Both the position numbers and the translations under genes were made by a program. Source: Clostridium cellulovorans 743B (lineage in GTDB: Bacteria; Bacillota; Clostridia; Clostridiales; Clostridiaceae). From it: DNA of 64,000 nucleotides. Positions 54,068-62,324 of the stretch are shown in pieces. Position 1 is the first letter of the stretch, and each line of letters begins with the position of its first letter. The notes beneath the pieces were generated by a model, which worked only from the letters and a program-made list of their open reading frames with translations, ran no database searches and was not told where the DNA came from. Location: positions 3,906,001-3,970,000 of the forward strand of contig NC_014393.1 of NCBI RefSeq assembly GCF_000145275.1, given 5' to 3'.

Positions 54068-54988
54068 TTACTTTGAACTAGACATCTCTTTTCCGATAAT
54101 TCGGCTTTGTCTTTGCAAAGATTCTGTATCTTCTATATTGAATATCCTTGCTGAATGTTTTATAAAGTTTTCTGTAGAAACAGAATAATATAGATGCCTC
54201 GTAGAATCATAAAACTCTTTGATTAATTCATTTCTAGGCCCCAACTCCATGCCATTTAGAGTATCACACCAATCTTCATTTCTATCATCAGATACAAAGA
54301 GAACATCCATATGAGTTGACTGACCAATGGTTATAATTTCGTTCCAAATAATTAGATCTCTGTATCTTTCACCTTCTGGTCTGGCACTATCCATATATCC
54401 CGGTGGCATTTTAGTTTCGTACCTTTTCTGTCCTTCTTCAAATAATTCTGCAAGGTAATCTTTTGTAAATTCCTCGCTTACCCTATCATCGAATAATTTT
54501 TGCATTTTATCTAAAACAGTGTCTTTTTCCATATAATTATCATCGATGTCTATAGTATGTGAATCTATAATATGCTCAAGTTCTAGCTTTGTATTATTCA
54601 AAATTTCTTGTATACTTTCTTGAAGTCTGCCTTCATATTTTATGAAACTATTTATAGCCTGTTTTCGTCCATTGAAGTCTCCAGTATTAATACTTACAAT
54701 TAGTTTATCAATAGCAAATTCCACTTCACTTTTTAAAGTTTCCTTTACCCTTGCTTTATTTGATATAAGCTTTAACCTGTTAGTATAAAACTCCTGAGCA
54801 GATAAATTAGTAAGCATTAATCTATTCTTTAAAATCTCAAGGATTTCAAAATACTTTTTTCTATCAAAATTATCATATATATAAGCATTAAGTAATGAAT
54901 TAGAATCTAATATTACAATACCGTTCTTTAATAGTTTTTCTATTAATTTATCCTTTTCTACATATTGCGAAAAAACAACTTCTTTCAT
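54068..54988 (-). CDS. PIN-like (PIN_8/DUF4935-type) domain protein
   Basis: 306 residues. GIVILDSNSLLNAYIYD at the start and VLFVSDDRNEDWCDTL near 220 give the Asp residues of a PIN-type nuclease; helical MLTNLSAQEFYTNRLKLISN and EEFTKDYLAELFEEG lie between. PIN_8 proteins occur in defence and RNA-processing contexts, but a toxin or defence role has not been shown for this one. No antitoxin-like gene is adjacent. It precedes the ZorAB-like operon but has its own terminator. Confidence 0.75.
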   Translation of the reverse strand: MKEVVFSQYVEKDKLIEKLLKNGIVILDSNSLLNAYIYDNFDRKKYFEILEILKNRLMLTNLSAQEFYTNRLKLISNKARVKETLKSEVEFAIDKLIVSINTGDFNGRKQAINSFIKYEGRLQESIQEILNNTKLELEHIIDSHTIDIDDNYMEKDTVLDKMQKLFDDRVSEEFTKDYLAELFEEGQKRYETKMPPGYMDSARPEGERYRDLIIWNEIITIGQSTHMDVLFVSDDRNEDWCDTLNGMELGPRNELIKEFYDSTRHLYYSVSTENFIKHSARIFNIEDTESLQRQSRIIGKEMSSSK

Positions 54989-55174
54989 CTAATATACCTC
55001 TATATACACACTTGAAATCAATTATTTCTTTGTGATATTCTCCATAGTTTCTTACTAACATTATACTTTAGCAAATCCATAGTTTACAAGTAAATTTTGC
55101 TTCTATCCACAATGTATCAAGGTATCCTTTATATATGCTTTCAAAACTGTTTCTCAGCTTACTAATAAGATTCA

Positions 55175-55945
55175 CTATTTTACCAAGTTCGACAGCCTAC
55201 GTGTCTCATTAACTTTTTTACGAACACTAAACTTTTGTCCTAAACTCAGTGCTAATATTCCTTGTCCAACATAGTAAATAATTAAGTTTGAATACTCTAA
55301 ATATTTTAAATTATCTGGTTCAATAAAATCACCTTTGCTGAATAACAAGAATAATAAAATAATGTCTGATACTAAGAACATCATTGCTCCTGTGATAGTC
55401 ATTATGACAGCTTTTTTATTTCTTAGGTAATATTTATAAAGAGAGATAGCTTTACTTACCATTAGTGAAATTAATATTGTATATCCTATAACTACTAACT
55501 GAAGCCCATTAAATTGAAAATCTCCAAATAGCTCAAGAAAAATCATCGGAGAAGCGATGGCTATAGTAATAACAATATCCACTAAAGTTACCTTTCTTAA
55601 AGTGCTAAATCCTATAAAATACATTATATGTGCTAAAGCAAAACTACCTACACCATTTATAAATAGAACCCCTTTAATATGCGTTAGATCTAAAGTTAGA
55701 AATTTAGGAGTATTATTCAATTCCAAAAATACATCTCCACAGAATGAAAAAATTAACCCAAGCAAAATCCATATAAAATACTTTTTATTCTCTTTTTTAG
55801 TCTTATAGCTTACTATTCCTGTAATAACAAAAAGTGCACTAGCCAGTGCCTTTAAAATAACAAAGCTTCCTGTTATAGCAAAAAATTTCATAGTTATTAA
55901 TGCTAGCGTGGCTACCAACATCAATAGAAAAAATAACATTTCCAT
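55175..55945 (-). CDS. YhhN-family membrane protein (lysoplasmalogenase-like)
   Basis: 256 residues with about eight transmembrane helices. Conserved Asp residues lie in FSFCGDVFLEL and MFLVSDIILLFLL, and FALAHIMYFIGF is typical of the YhhN family, whose characterised members hydrolyse lysoplasmalogen. Plasmalogens are abundant in clostridia, which fits. ATG 55945 follows GGAGGAGG; a longer frame starts before that site. Confidence 0.8.
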   Translation of the reverse strand: MEMLFFLLMLVATLALITMKFFAITGSFVILKALASALFVITGIVSYKTKKENKKYFIWILLGLIFSFCGDVFLELNNTPKFLTLDLTHIKGVLFINGVGSFALAHIMYFIGFSTLRKVTLVDIVITIAIASPMIFLELFGDFQFNGLQLVVIGYTILISLMVSKAISLYKYYLRNKKAVIMTITGAMMFLVSDIILLFLLFSKGDFIEPDNLKYLEYSNLIIYYVGQGILALSLGQKFSVRKKVNETRRLSNLVK

Positions 55946-56423
55946 AGTATTCCTCCTCCATAAAATGTTATGCTTCTTCCTCATAAATACTGTTATAAAT
56001 TATTAATAATACTACGTCTTAATAACCCTACCATAGGGTTCCCAGCTATAACTTTAACTAGGTATATATAGCTGATACTACAAATGCTTCTATTAGTTCA
56101 TTTCCCCAAGATATTACAAGGATAAGTCAACATCTGAAGCTGGAATTCTTTATAATATATTTATTTAATCGCTTATTTTACAATATCCTAAATAGTTTTT
56201 ATAGCTAATCAAGTTAAAATTTTACTAAAGGACTTTAATATACGACAATAATAATACTATTTTGTTAAGCACATATCAAGACTTTAACTTACTTTGTAAA
56301 AAATAAACTTTATGGAAAACGTTATCTTATAGCTATATTCTCTTTATATCTATATAAAACATTACAATAATTTCTAAAACTATTTTTCTATATTTTTTAC
56401 AACTAATAACTTTTTATTCTATT
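55946..56423. other. Intergenic region
   Basis: AT-rich, no gene or RNA recognised. One LacI/CcpA-like box, TGGAAAACGTTATC, is at 56313-56326, too far from any start to interpret. Confidence 0.5.
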
Positions 56424-57377
56424 TCATTGATTAAAACTATAGTTAAGTGCTAAATTAAATTCCTTTGATTTTTTAAAATCGGAGGTATATATATCATTAT
56501 TACTATTAAAGTAATTATTATTATAAAGATCATTATTTAATAGCATTGGATTTTCCCATTTCGGTGATTCTCCATTTTGGTAAAATTCCACTTTGGTATT
56601 TTCACCTATGTGGTATTTCTCCATTTTGGTATTTTCACCGATATGGTATTTCTCCATTGCGGCTCTTTCACCGATATGGCATTTCTCCATTGCGGCTTTT
56701 TCACCAGTATGGAACTTTCCTACCTTGGTATTTTTTCCAACATGTTGATTTCCTTCTTTTAAGTTTGCTGAATAACAAAAAGAGAGAGCTTGTCTATCTT
56801 TCTCTTTTTTCTGTACTGGATAACTTGAATCCACAGCTTGTTCTTGTTCTTGTTCTTCTTCTACTTGACAACACAAAGTAGTGCCTTCTTCTTTCTGTAC
56901 TATATAACATGAGCCAACAACCTGTTTCTCCTCTTCTTCTACTTGACAACACGAAGTAGTGGCTTCTTCTTCCTGTACTATATAATATGAGCCAACAACC
57001 TGTTTCTCCTCTTCTTCTACTTGACAACACGAAGTAGTGGCTTGTCTTTCTTGTTCTACTGAAATAAAACTATTATCCTCTGGTACTTCATAGACATCAT
57101 AAACATATCCACCAAGGAATTTTCCAGCTTTTCTTTTGAGAGTTCTTTTTATGTACCCTACCTCTAACAGTTCCTTTATAGTTGAAGCAATGGCAGTTTC
57201 CTTATCCTTTGTATGTTTCTTTATCTCTCCTACATAAAATTCCCAATGATCAGGCTTACTAAGGAAATAAAGCATCAAACCTTTTGCTTTAAGGCTTAAT
57301 CTTTCATCATTTATAAAATCTTTATTAACAATCACATAAGGATTATTTGAATCCTTAATTACTCTATAAATTGGCAT
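56424..57377 (-). CDS. HTH (replisome-organiser-like) protein with tandem repeats
   Basis: 317 residues from ATG 57377. The first 110 residues are a winged-helix domain (YVIVNKDFINDERLSLKAKG, KHTKDKETAIASTIKELLEV, GYIKRTLKRKAGKF) of the type found at the N-terminus of phage and plasmid replication-initiation proteins in Firmicutes. Next are three near-identical 26-residue repeats (TTSCCQVEEEEKQVVGSYYI) and then 11-residue repeats (MEKYHIGENTK). The C-terminus is Asn/Tyr-rich. No other phage or plasmid genes are adjacent, so it may be a remnant of an element or a domesticated regulator. Confidence 0.65.
   Translation of the reverse strand: MPIYRVIKDSNNPYVIVNKDFINDERLSLKAKGLMLYFLSKPDHWEFYVGEIKKHTKDKETAIASTIKELLEVGYIKRTLKRKAGKFLGGYVYDVYEVPEDNSFISVEQERQATTSCCQVEEEEKQVVGSYYIVQEEEATTSCCQVEEEEKQVVGSCYIVQKEEGTTLCCQVEEEQEQEQAVDSSYPVQKKEKDRQALSFCYSANLKEGNQHVGKNTKVGKFHTGEKAAMEKCHIGERAAMEKYHIGENTKMEKYHIGENTKVEFYQNGESPKWENPMLLNNDLYNNNYFNSNNDIYTSDFKKSKEFNLALNYSFNQ
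56568..56733 (-). repeat. 33-bp coding tandem repeats
   Basis: TTCACC recurs at 56601, 56634, 56667 and 56700, exactly 33 bp apart, encoding 11-residue units MEKYHIGENTK. Confidence 0.85.
56863..57050 (-). repeat. 78-bp coding tandem repeats
   Basis: ACTTGACAACAC begins units at 56863, 56941 and 57019, 78 bp apart. They encode a 26-residue unit with SCCQVEEEEKQVVGS. A degenerate fourth unit lies on the 56.8-kb side. Confidence 0.85.
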
Positions 57378-57726
57378 AAATATTCCCCTTTTCAATTAGT
57401 AATTGAGAGTTGAGAATTATAACTTTACATTTTTAATTATTAATTCTCAATTATATTTATGCGATTATTTCTTTTTGTATCATTTCCAATATTTTATGAA
57501 ATATTTTGCTTTTTAACTGATGTAATAGGATGATAAAATATATATATTCCAATTAAAAATCTACATTGCTAGTATAAACGGTATTTGAATTTAATGTAGA
57601 AACATCATTAGAACTTATATAATACAATTCTACTAGTCGGTCCCTTAATATTTTACAATTATCTTAGAAAAATATATTTTAAGTTTCCACTGAAAAACTT
57701 CAACTTTAAATCTGGAGGATAAACTT
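57378..57726. other. Intergenic region with inverted repeat and dispersed repeat
   Basis: An imperfect inverted repeat (AATTGAGAGTTGAGAATTA against TAATTATTAATTCTCAATTA, 57400-57456) lies before the HTH gene, and a family B repeat at 57580-57625. No gene seen. Confidence 0.5.
57580..57625 (+). repeat. Dispersed repeat family B, copy 3
   Basis: GGTATTTGAATTTAATGTAG followed by AAACATCATTAGAACTTATA, matching 22752-22800 directly and 46319-46370 on the other strand. Confidence 0.5.
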
Positions 57727-58071
57727 ATGATAAAAGCAGAACTAATTTATTTAAGCTTTCTTATTTTCGCATTGTGGTCAGCATATTCGTTGATTAGATC
57801 CAGAAAGCTTAAGGATAAAACTAAAAAAATTAATGAAAAACACATAGTTGCTCTAAAGAATGATAAGTTGACTATTATTCTTGCAATATGTGCTTGCTCT
57901 ATTTACAGTCTTATAGGATATCTATTTAAAATTGAAATATTAATACCCTTTGAAATTTATAAAAACGGTGGGAGTATTAATTTTGTATTTCCTATATTAT
58001 TGATTATTACCATAGTGCTGCTTAGACCTATGATAGCTTTTATGATGAAAAAATATAAAGAAAAATCTTAA
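57727..58071 (+). CDS. Small membrane protein, unknown
   Basis: 114 residues with three transmembrane helices (ELIYLSFLIFALWSAYSLI, LTIILAICACSIYSLIGYLF, FVFPILLIITIVLLRPMIAF), a Lys-rich loop after the first and a basic C-terminus. CTGGAGGAT precedes the ATG. No family is recognised and no gene is coupled to it. Confidence 0.6.
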   Translation: MIKAELIYLSFLIFALWSAYSLIRSRKLKDKTKKINEKHIVALKNDKLTIILAICACSIYSLIGYLFKIEILIPFEIYKNGGSINFVFPILLIITIVLLRPMIAFMMKKYKEKS

Positions 58072-58365
58072 GTACTTTCAAAAGATGGCTTGAAAGTAGC
58101 ACAGTTGCCAAACTTAGTTCCTGGATACTAAGGAAGGACCAAATTCATCGCATTTACCTTAGCTATAACTATACATCAAAAGCTCCCATTAGACAATATT
58201 TGTATTTAAGTTTGTAACTTTGTCATTTTTGTTAAATTATTAAATTAAAGATAACTTCGCCTTTTGCTATTTTATACAAACTATCTTTGTTATACTATAA
58301 AATACTTTAAGATTACTTTGTAAATATTATACTATTCAATATATTTTATAAAGGAGGTATTTTTT

Positions 58366-59247
58366 TTGATAAAAGAGATCGATGCTAAGGTTTTACTATC
58401 TCCTAATAAAAAACCCTCAGGTTGGTTTGGCACTAACTATTTATTCAATATCTATAGAGGCTGCGAACATCGCTGTATATATTGTGACTCTAGAAGTTTG
58501 TGCTATAAGATAGAAAATTTTGATGAACTTATTGTGAAAAGAAATGCTATAGAGTTGCTTAGGAAAGAACTGAAAGGTAAGCGAAAAAAAGGCACCATAG
58601 GTACTGGATCTATGAGTGACCCCTACACTATCTCTGAAAAAAAATATTCCTTGACTAGAGGATGTCTTGAAGCAATTGCTGAATATAACTTTCCTGTCCA
58701 TATCACTACTAAAAGTAATTTAATATTAAGAGACATAGATCTACTTGAGGAGATTAATAAAACCTATGCTTCTGTAGCGATTACTATCACTACCACAAAT
58801 GATGCTTTAGCAAAAAAAATTGAACCCTTTGCGCCGTCATCTACTGATCGTTTCAAAGCTCTTGGTGTTCTTGCTACAATTGGTATATGCACAAGTATAA
58901 CAATGATGCCTATACTACCTTTCATTGAAGATACTGAGGAAAACATACTTGATATAGTGGAAAAAGCAAATTACTATGGCGTTAAATACATAGTTCCATG
59001 GCTTGGGATGTCCCTTAGAGATATGCAGAGATACTATTATTATGAGAAGCTAGATGAAAACTTTCCTGGTATTAGAGAAAAATACGAAAAAAGCTTTGGC
59101 AACAACTACAAATGCTCTGCTAGAAATATGAATAAGCTTTGGTATCTTCTATCAGATGCCTGTAACAAGTATGGAATTTCTCTAAAAATGCCATCATACC
59201 AAAGCAAAATTTCTTCTGTGCAATTAGATTTTCTAGATAAGCTATAA
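58366..59247 (+). CDS. SPL-family radical SAM protein
   Basis: 293 residues. The iron-sulfur motif CEHRCIYC (Cys33, 37, 40) has the CxxxCxxC spacing; GTGSMSDPYTISEKKY and HITTKSNLILRDIDLL follow the pattern of the spore photoproduct lyase-related family (Rv2578c type). It should bind a 4Fe-4S cluster and cleave S-adenosylmethionine; the substrate is unknown. TTG start at 58366, 8 bp after AAAGGAGG. Single-gene unit. Confidence 0.88.
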   Translation: MIKEIDAKVLLSPNKKPSGWFGTNYLFNIYRGCEHRCIYCDSRSLCYKIENFDELIVKRNAIELLRKELKGKRKKGTIGTGSMSDPYTISEKKYSLTRGCLEAIAEYNFPVHITTKSNLILRDIDLLEEINKTYASVAITITTTNDALAKKIEPFAPSSTDRFKALGVLATIGICTSITMMPILPFIEDTEENILDIVEKANYYGVKYIVPWLGMSLRDMQRYYYYEKLDENFPGIREKYEKSFGNNYKCSARNMNKLWYLLSDACNKYGISLKMPSYQSKISSVQLDFLDKL

Positions 59248-59332
59248 AAGACTAATGCAGATGATATTACACCCTTCAATGGTATTCCGAGATTTTTTAG
59301 CATTAAGCTGTATCGAATAATTAATCTAAAAT

Positions 59333-59381
59333 AAGCCCTATAGAGTAGAAACCTTGGTTTTATACTCTATAGGGCTTTTAT
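59333..59381. terminator. Bidirectional terminator between radical SAM gene and recA
   Basis: AAGCCCTATAGAGTA pairs with TACTCTATAGGGCTT. It is homologous to the terminator at 62255-62302. Confidence 0.9.
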
Positions 59382-59455
59382 AAACACAAATATTTAGTTT
59401 AGATCTCTAAAAAATTCATAGCATATTATACAACTTTTGTAAATACTAGTTTCTA

Positions 59456-60538
59456 TTACTCTCCTACTATTTGAGAGATCACATCTTCCTCTTCCCCTAA
59501 AAGTTCTTTTTCTATAATTTCTTCATTAATAACTGACTTTTTCAGTGGTAAATTGTACTTTTGTCTAATCAGGTTTTCTATCTCAGAAGCTACAGCAAGA
59601 TTCTCTTTTAAAAACAGCTTAGAATTTTCCCTGCCTTGTCCAAGCCTTGTTGCTTTATATGAAAACCATGCTCCACTTTTTTCAACTATACCTTCGTTAA
59701 CAGCTATATCAATAAGGTCACCCTCTCTTGAAATACCTTCATTATACATTATATCAAATTCGATTTTTTTAAAAGGTGGTGCAACCTTATTTTTGATTAC
59801 TTTTATCCTAGTTCTGTTCCCAAGAATCTCTTCACCTGATTTTAAAGTATCAATTTTTCTTATATCTAACCTTATAGATGAATAAAACTTAAGTGCACGT
59901 CCACCTGTTGTTGTCTCTGGACTACCAAACATAATACCAATTTTTTCTCTTAATTGATTTATAAATATAACAACGCACTTTGATTTATTAATTGCAGCAG
60001 TAAGCTTTCTTAAAGCTTGAGACATCAACCTCGCTTGCAACCCAATATGAGAATCCCCCATCTCTCCTTCTATTTCAGCTCTCGGAACAAGTGCTGCCAC
60101 TGAGTCAACAACAATTACATCTACAGAATTTGATCTTACAAGAGCTTCTACAATCTCCAAAGCTTGTTCCCCATTATCTGGTTGGGAAACTAGTAACTCA
60201 TTTACCTTAACACCTAATCGCCTAGCATAAGACGGGTCTAACGCATGTTCAGCATCAATAAAAGCTGCAGTGCCACCCATTTTTTGTGCTTCTGCAATTA
60301 CATGTAAGGTAACAGTAGTTTTCCCCGAGGATTCTGGTCCATATATTTCTATTATCCTTCCTCTAGGGACTCCACCAACTCCAAGTGCTATATCTAAAGC
60401 CAAACTCCCTGTTGATATAGTCTCAATATCCATTACTGAGGCTTTATCAAGCTTCATAATAGAACCTTTTCCAAATTGTTTTTCTATTTGGCTCATAACT
60501 GTTTCTATGGCTTTAATTTTATCATTATTTATATTCAC
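59456..60538 (-). CDS. recA: RecA recombinase
   Basis: 360 residues, full-length RecA: Walker A GPESSGKT (67-74), VDSVAALVPRAEIEGEMGD, loop 2 region MFGSPETTTGGRALKFYSS, FINQLREKIG, and the C-terminal domain with an acidic tail (EEIIEKELLGEEEDVISQ). It polymerises on single-stranded DNA for recombination and SOS induction. GTG start at 60538 after AGAGGTGA. It is not next to pgsA, cinA or rny as usual in clostridia but follows a Tudor-like gene by 60 bp. I see no LexA box (GAACnnnnGTTC) in front. It may be a second recA. Confidence 0.95.
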   Translation of the reverse strand: MNINNDKIKAIETVMSQIEKQFGKGSIMKLDKASVMDIETISTGSLALDIALGVGGVPRGRIIEIYGPESSGKTTVTLHVIAEAQKMGGTAAFIDAEHALDPSYARRLGVKVNELLVSQPDNGEQALEIVEALVRSNSVDVIVVDSVAALVPRAEIEGEMGDSHIGLQARLMSQALRKLTAAINKSKCVVIFINQLREKIGIMFGSPETTTGGRALKFYSSIRLDIRKIDTLKSGEEILGNRTRIKVIKNKVAPPFKKIEFDIMYNEGISREGDLIDIAVNEGIVEKSGAWFSYKATRLGQGRENSKLFLKENLAVASEIENLIRQKYNLPLKKSVINEEIIEKELLGEEEDVISQIVGE

Positions 60539-60598
60539 TTACTTTCATCACCTCTCATAAGCCTTTTCACTTTTCCATTTTTTAAAGATTAAACACTA

Positions 60599-60928
60599 TC
60601 AACTTGTAATTTTCTTTTTTGTTACCCTAGTTGTTGATTTTTTCTTTACGGTTGTGGACTCTTTCTTTTTTTCTAATTCAGCAGCTTCTAGTTCTTTTTC
60701 TTTACGCTTACGTTCTATCTCCGCTTGTTTTATATTCAATTCTTCCATTATATTGTTCTGTATCGTTGTATTTACTGCCTTTAAAAACTTTCCAAATGCA
60801 TCTGGATATATAAATGCCTTTATTCCTACCTCTTGTTTAAAATCCACCCATACTTTACTACCATCTATTTCATTAATGACTCCAGCACCAAAATTAATGT
60901 GTTCAACCCTCTCATTGATCAAGTCCAT
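60599..60928 (-). CDS. Tudor-like domain protein with basic coiled-coil tail
   Basis: 109 residues. Residues 1-50 (RVEHINFGAGVINEIDGSKV, then KAFIYPDAFGKFL) look like the small SH3/Tudor domain at the C-terminus of UvrD/PcrA helicases, which contacts RNA polymerase. A charged coiled coil and a Lys/Thr-rich tail (KKKSTTRVTKKKITS) follow, suggesting nucleic acid binding. It is in an operon with recA, so a role in repair or transcription coupling is plausible but unproven. Confidence 0.65.
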   Translation of the reverse strand: MDLINERVEHINFGAGVINEIDGSKVWVDFKQEVGIKAFIYPDAFGKFLKAVNTTIQNNIMEELNIKQAEIERKRKEKELEAAELEKKKESTTVKKKSTTRVTKKKITS

Positions 60929-61019
60929 TTCTCTACCTCCTTAATTTATCCAAATTTAATATCAACACTAATGATTTTTACTTAAAACATAACTTCCAAG
61001 TATACTCTAAAGAATCACT

Positions 61020-61033
61020 TGTAAACGTTTTCA
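61020..61033 (-). promoter_or_regulatory. TGTAAACGTTTTCA box before the Tudor-recA operon
   Basis: Fits the CcpA cre consensus and is identical over 14 bp to the box at 62041-62054. On the minus strand its TTTACA could also serve as a -35, with TATACT at 61004-60999 (15-bp spacer). Confidence 0.5.
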
Positions 61034-61131
61034 TGCAACAATATATAGAAATTTCATTTAGTCTTCTATATATTTTTTATTATTTACTCATAAAATATAC
61101 TTTCATGAAGCTTACTGGTTCTTTCTTGCAA

Positions 61132-61413
61132 TTAAAAGATAACACTCTTCAATTTATAACTCTTACTTTCTTTATTCCAAGGCATAATACCACCATAATA
61201 TTTCCTAGCAATTTGTTTTTGTTTTGAAACATCAAGGCTTAGTAGCCTTTGATATGCACTACTAATTGAAGCACGCTCTTCTTCTTTAGTGCTTTTAAAA
61301 GTACACCCTTCCCCCTGGCAATAAAAAACATTTAATCTAGTGCATCTTCCATGTTCTGATAATCCACTACACTCTGGCAAGTTAGTTAATTCTAATAATG
61401 AGTATTTATTCAT
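61132..61413 (-). CDS. Small Cys-containing protein, unknown
   Basis: 93 residues from ATG 61413 (GGGAGG upstream). Four Cys in LPECSGLSEHGRCTRLNVFY and CQGEGC suggest a zinc site; the C-terminal half is helical (AYQRLLSLDVSKQKQIARKY) and ends YGGIMPWNKE. It follows the CarD-like gene by 39 bp, likely co-transcribed. No family recognised. Confidence 0.6.
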   Translation of the reverse strand: MNKYSLLELTNLPECSGLSEHGRCTRLNVFYCQGEGCTFKSTKEEERASISSAYQRLLSLDVSKQKQIARKYYGGIMPWNKESKSYKLKSVIF

Positions 61414-61452
61414 GTAAACCTCCCATTCCACAGTATTTTTCAATTGCTACTA

Positions 61453-61977
61453 CTAAACACCTTCTTCCAAGTTATAGGGTTTCCTTACTTGTTGATCTAT
61501 AAAATCTTTAATCTGTTCCTTCGTCCTATTAAGTGTAATAGCAAGTTCTCCAAATAAATTTTCTTCGGCAATTTTTAGATATTTATCATCTATCATAGTA
61601 TTTTTCTTTCCTTGTTCTAAGCGTTCCTTTGTTCTTGAGTATGAAGTTTTAATTATTTTGATCATTTCTGTACAGTCATATTTATTCATAACTTCTTTGT
61701 ATCTTTCTTCAAGCATTTTATCGTCATCAATAAGTAATATTTCTATTGAATCAAGATTCCGAGTTAACTCTTTAGCCTCTTCCTTTGATATTAACTTTCT
61801 CATAACAACTCTATCATTATCAACTGGAGTATATATGACACTTCCATTTTTATAGACTTGTTGTAGAGTGTAATATTTTCTTTTGCTATCACCTATATTT
61901 ATCGCTGGTATTCCTATATCCAATACCCTGCATACTCCATTTCCACCATAGATAATATAATCATTTATTTTAAACAT
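61453..61977 (-). CDS. CarD-family transcriptional regulator
   Basis: 174 residues. The N-terminal 55 residues (INDYIIYGGNGVCRVLDIGI, KYYTLQQVYKNGSVIYTPVD) are the CarD/TRCF RNA polymerase-interacting domain; the remainder is the helical DNA-contacting domain (KLISKEEAKELTRNLDSIE, FGELAITLNRTKEQIKDFI). CarD proteins bind the RNA polymerase beta subunit and stabilise open complexes. The upstream region carries the same 14-bp box as the recA unit. Confidence 0.9.
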   Translation of the reverse strand: MFKINDYIIYGGNGVCRVLDIGIPAINIGDSKRKYYTLQQVYKNGSVIYTPVDNDRVVMRKLISKEEAKELTRNLDSIEILLIDDDKMLEERYKEVMNKYDCTEMIKIIKTSYSRTKERLEQGKKNTMIDDKYLKIAEENLFGELAITLNRTKEQIKDFIDQQVRKPYNLEEGV

Positions 61978-62040
61978 AGTCTTTGCTCCTCTTTTTTCGG
62001 ATTTTTTTAGATACTAAGTTAGAACTGACAGTTTTACTTT

Positions 62041-62054
62041 TGTAAACGTTTTCA
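62041..62054 (-). promoter_or_regulatory. TGTAAACGTTTTCA box before the CarD operon
   Basis: Identical to the box at 61020-61033 and about 65 bp upstream of the CarD start. Cre-like. Confidence 0.5.
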
Positions 62055-62254
62055 GGTGTATATATAAAAAAAAGTGCAAAACTGCTCTATCGTTATTGGA
62101 GTTTTTATTTCAAAATCTTACAGGTAATGTGTCTGATATGTCAAAATCTCAACTTAAAATTCTCTACTTATATTTTATCAAATAATTTTTAAATTTTGCA
62201 AACAATTTTTTTTATTTTATATAAAATTATGTTAGGATATTTAATTTAAAATAG

Positions 62255-62302
62255 AACCCTACAGAGTAAGAATACTATTATTGCACTCTATAGGGCATTT
62301 TT
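62255..62302 (-). terminator. Terminator of the MFS gene, homologous to 59333-59381
   Basis: CCCTACAGAGT pairs imperfectly with ACTCTATAGGG around a long loop, with a T-rich tail on the plus side. The flanking CAACACAAG-TTTAGTT also matches sequence near the recA terminator. Confidence 0.65.
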
Positions 62303-62324
62303 CAACACAAGTCTTTAGTTCTTA

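Larger units (their letters stand above)
61978..62324. other. Upstream region of the CarD gene
   Basis: Contains the box at 62041-62054 and the terminator of the MFS gene (62255-62302). No gene seen. Confidence 0.5.

Noticed and set aside
60539..60600. LexA/SOS box upstream of recA
   Set aside because: No GAACnnnnGTTC-like sequence found here or in front of the upstream Tudor gene.
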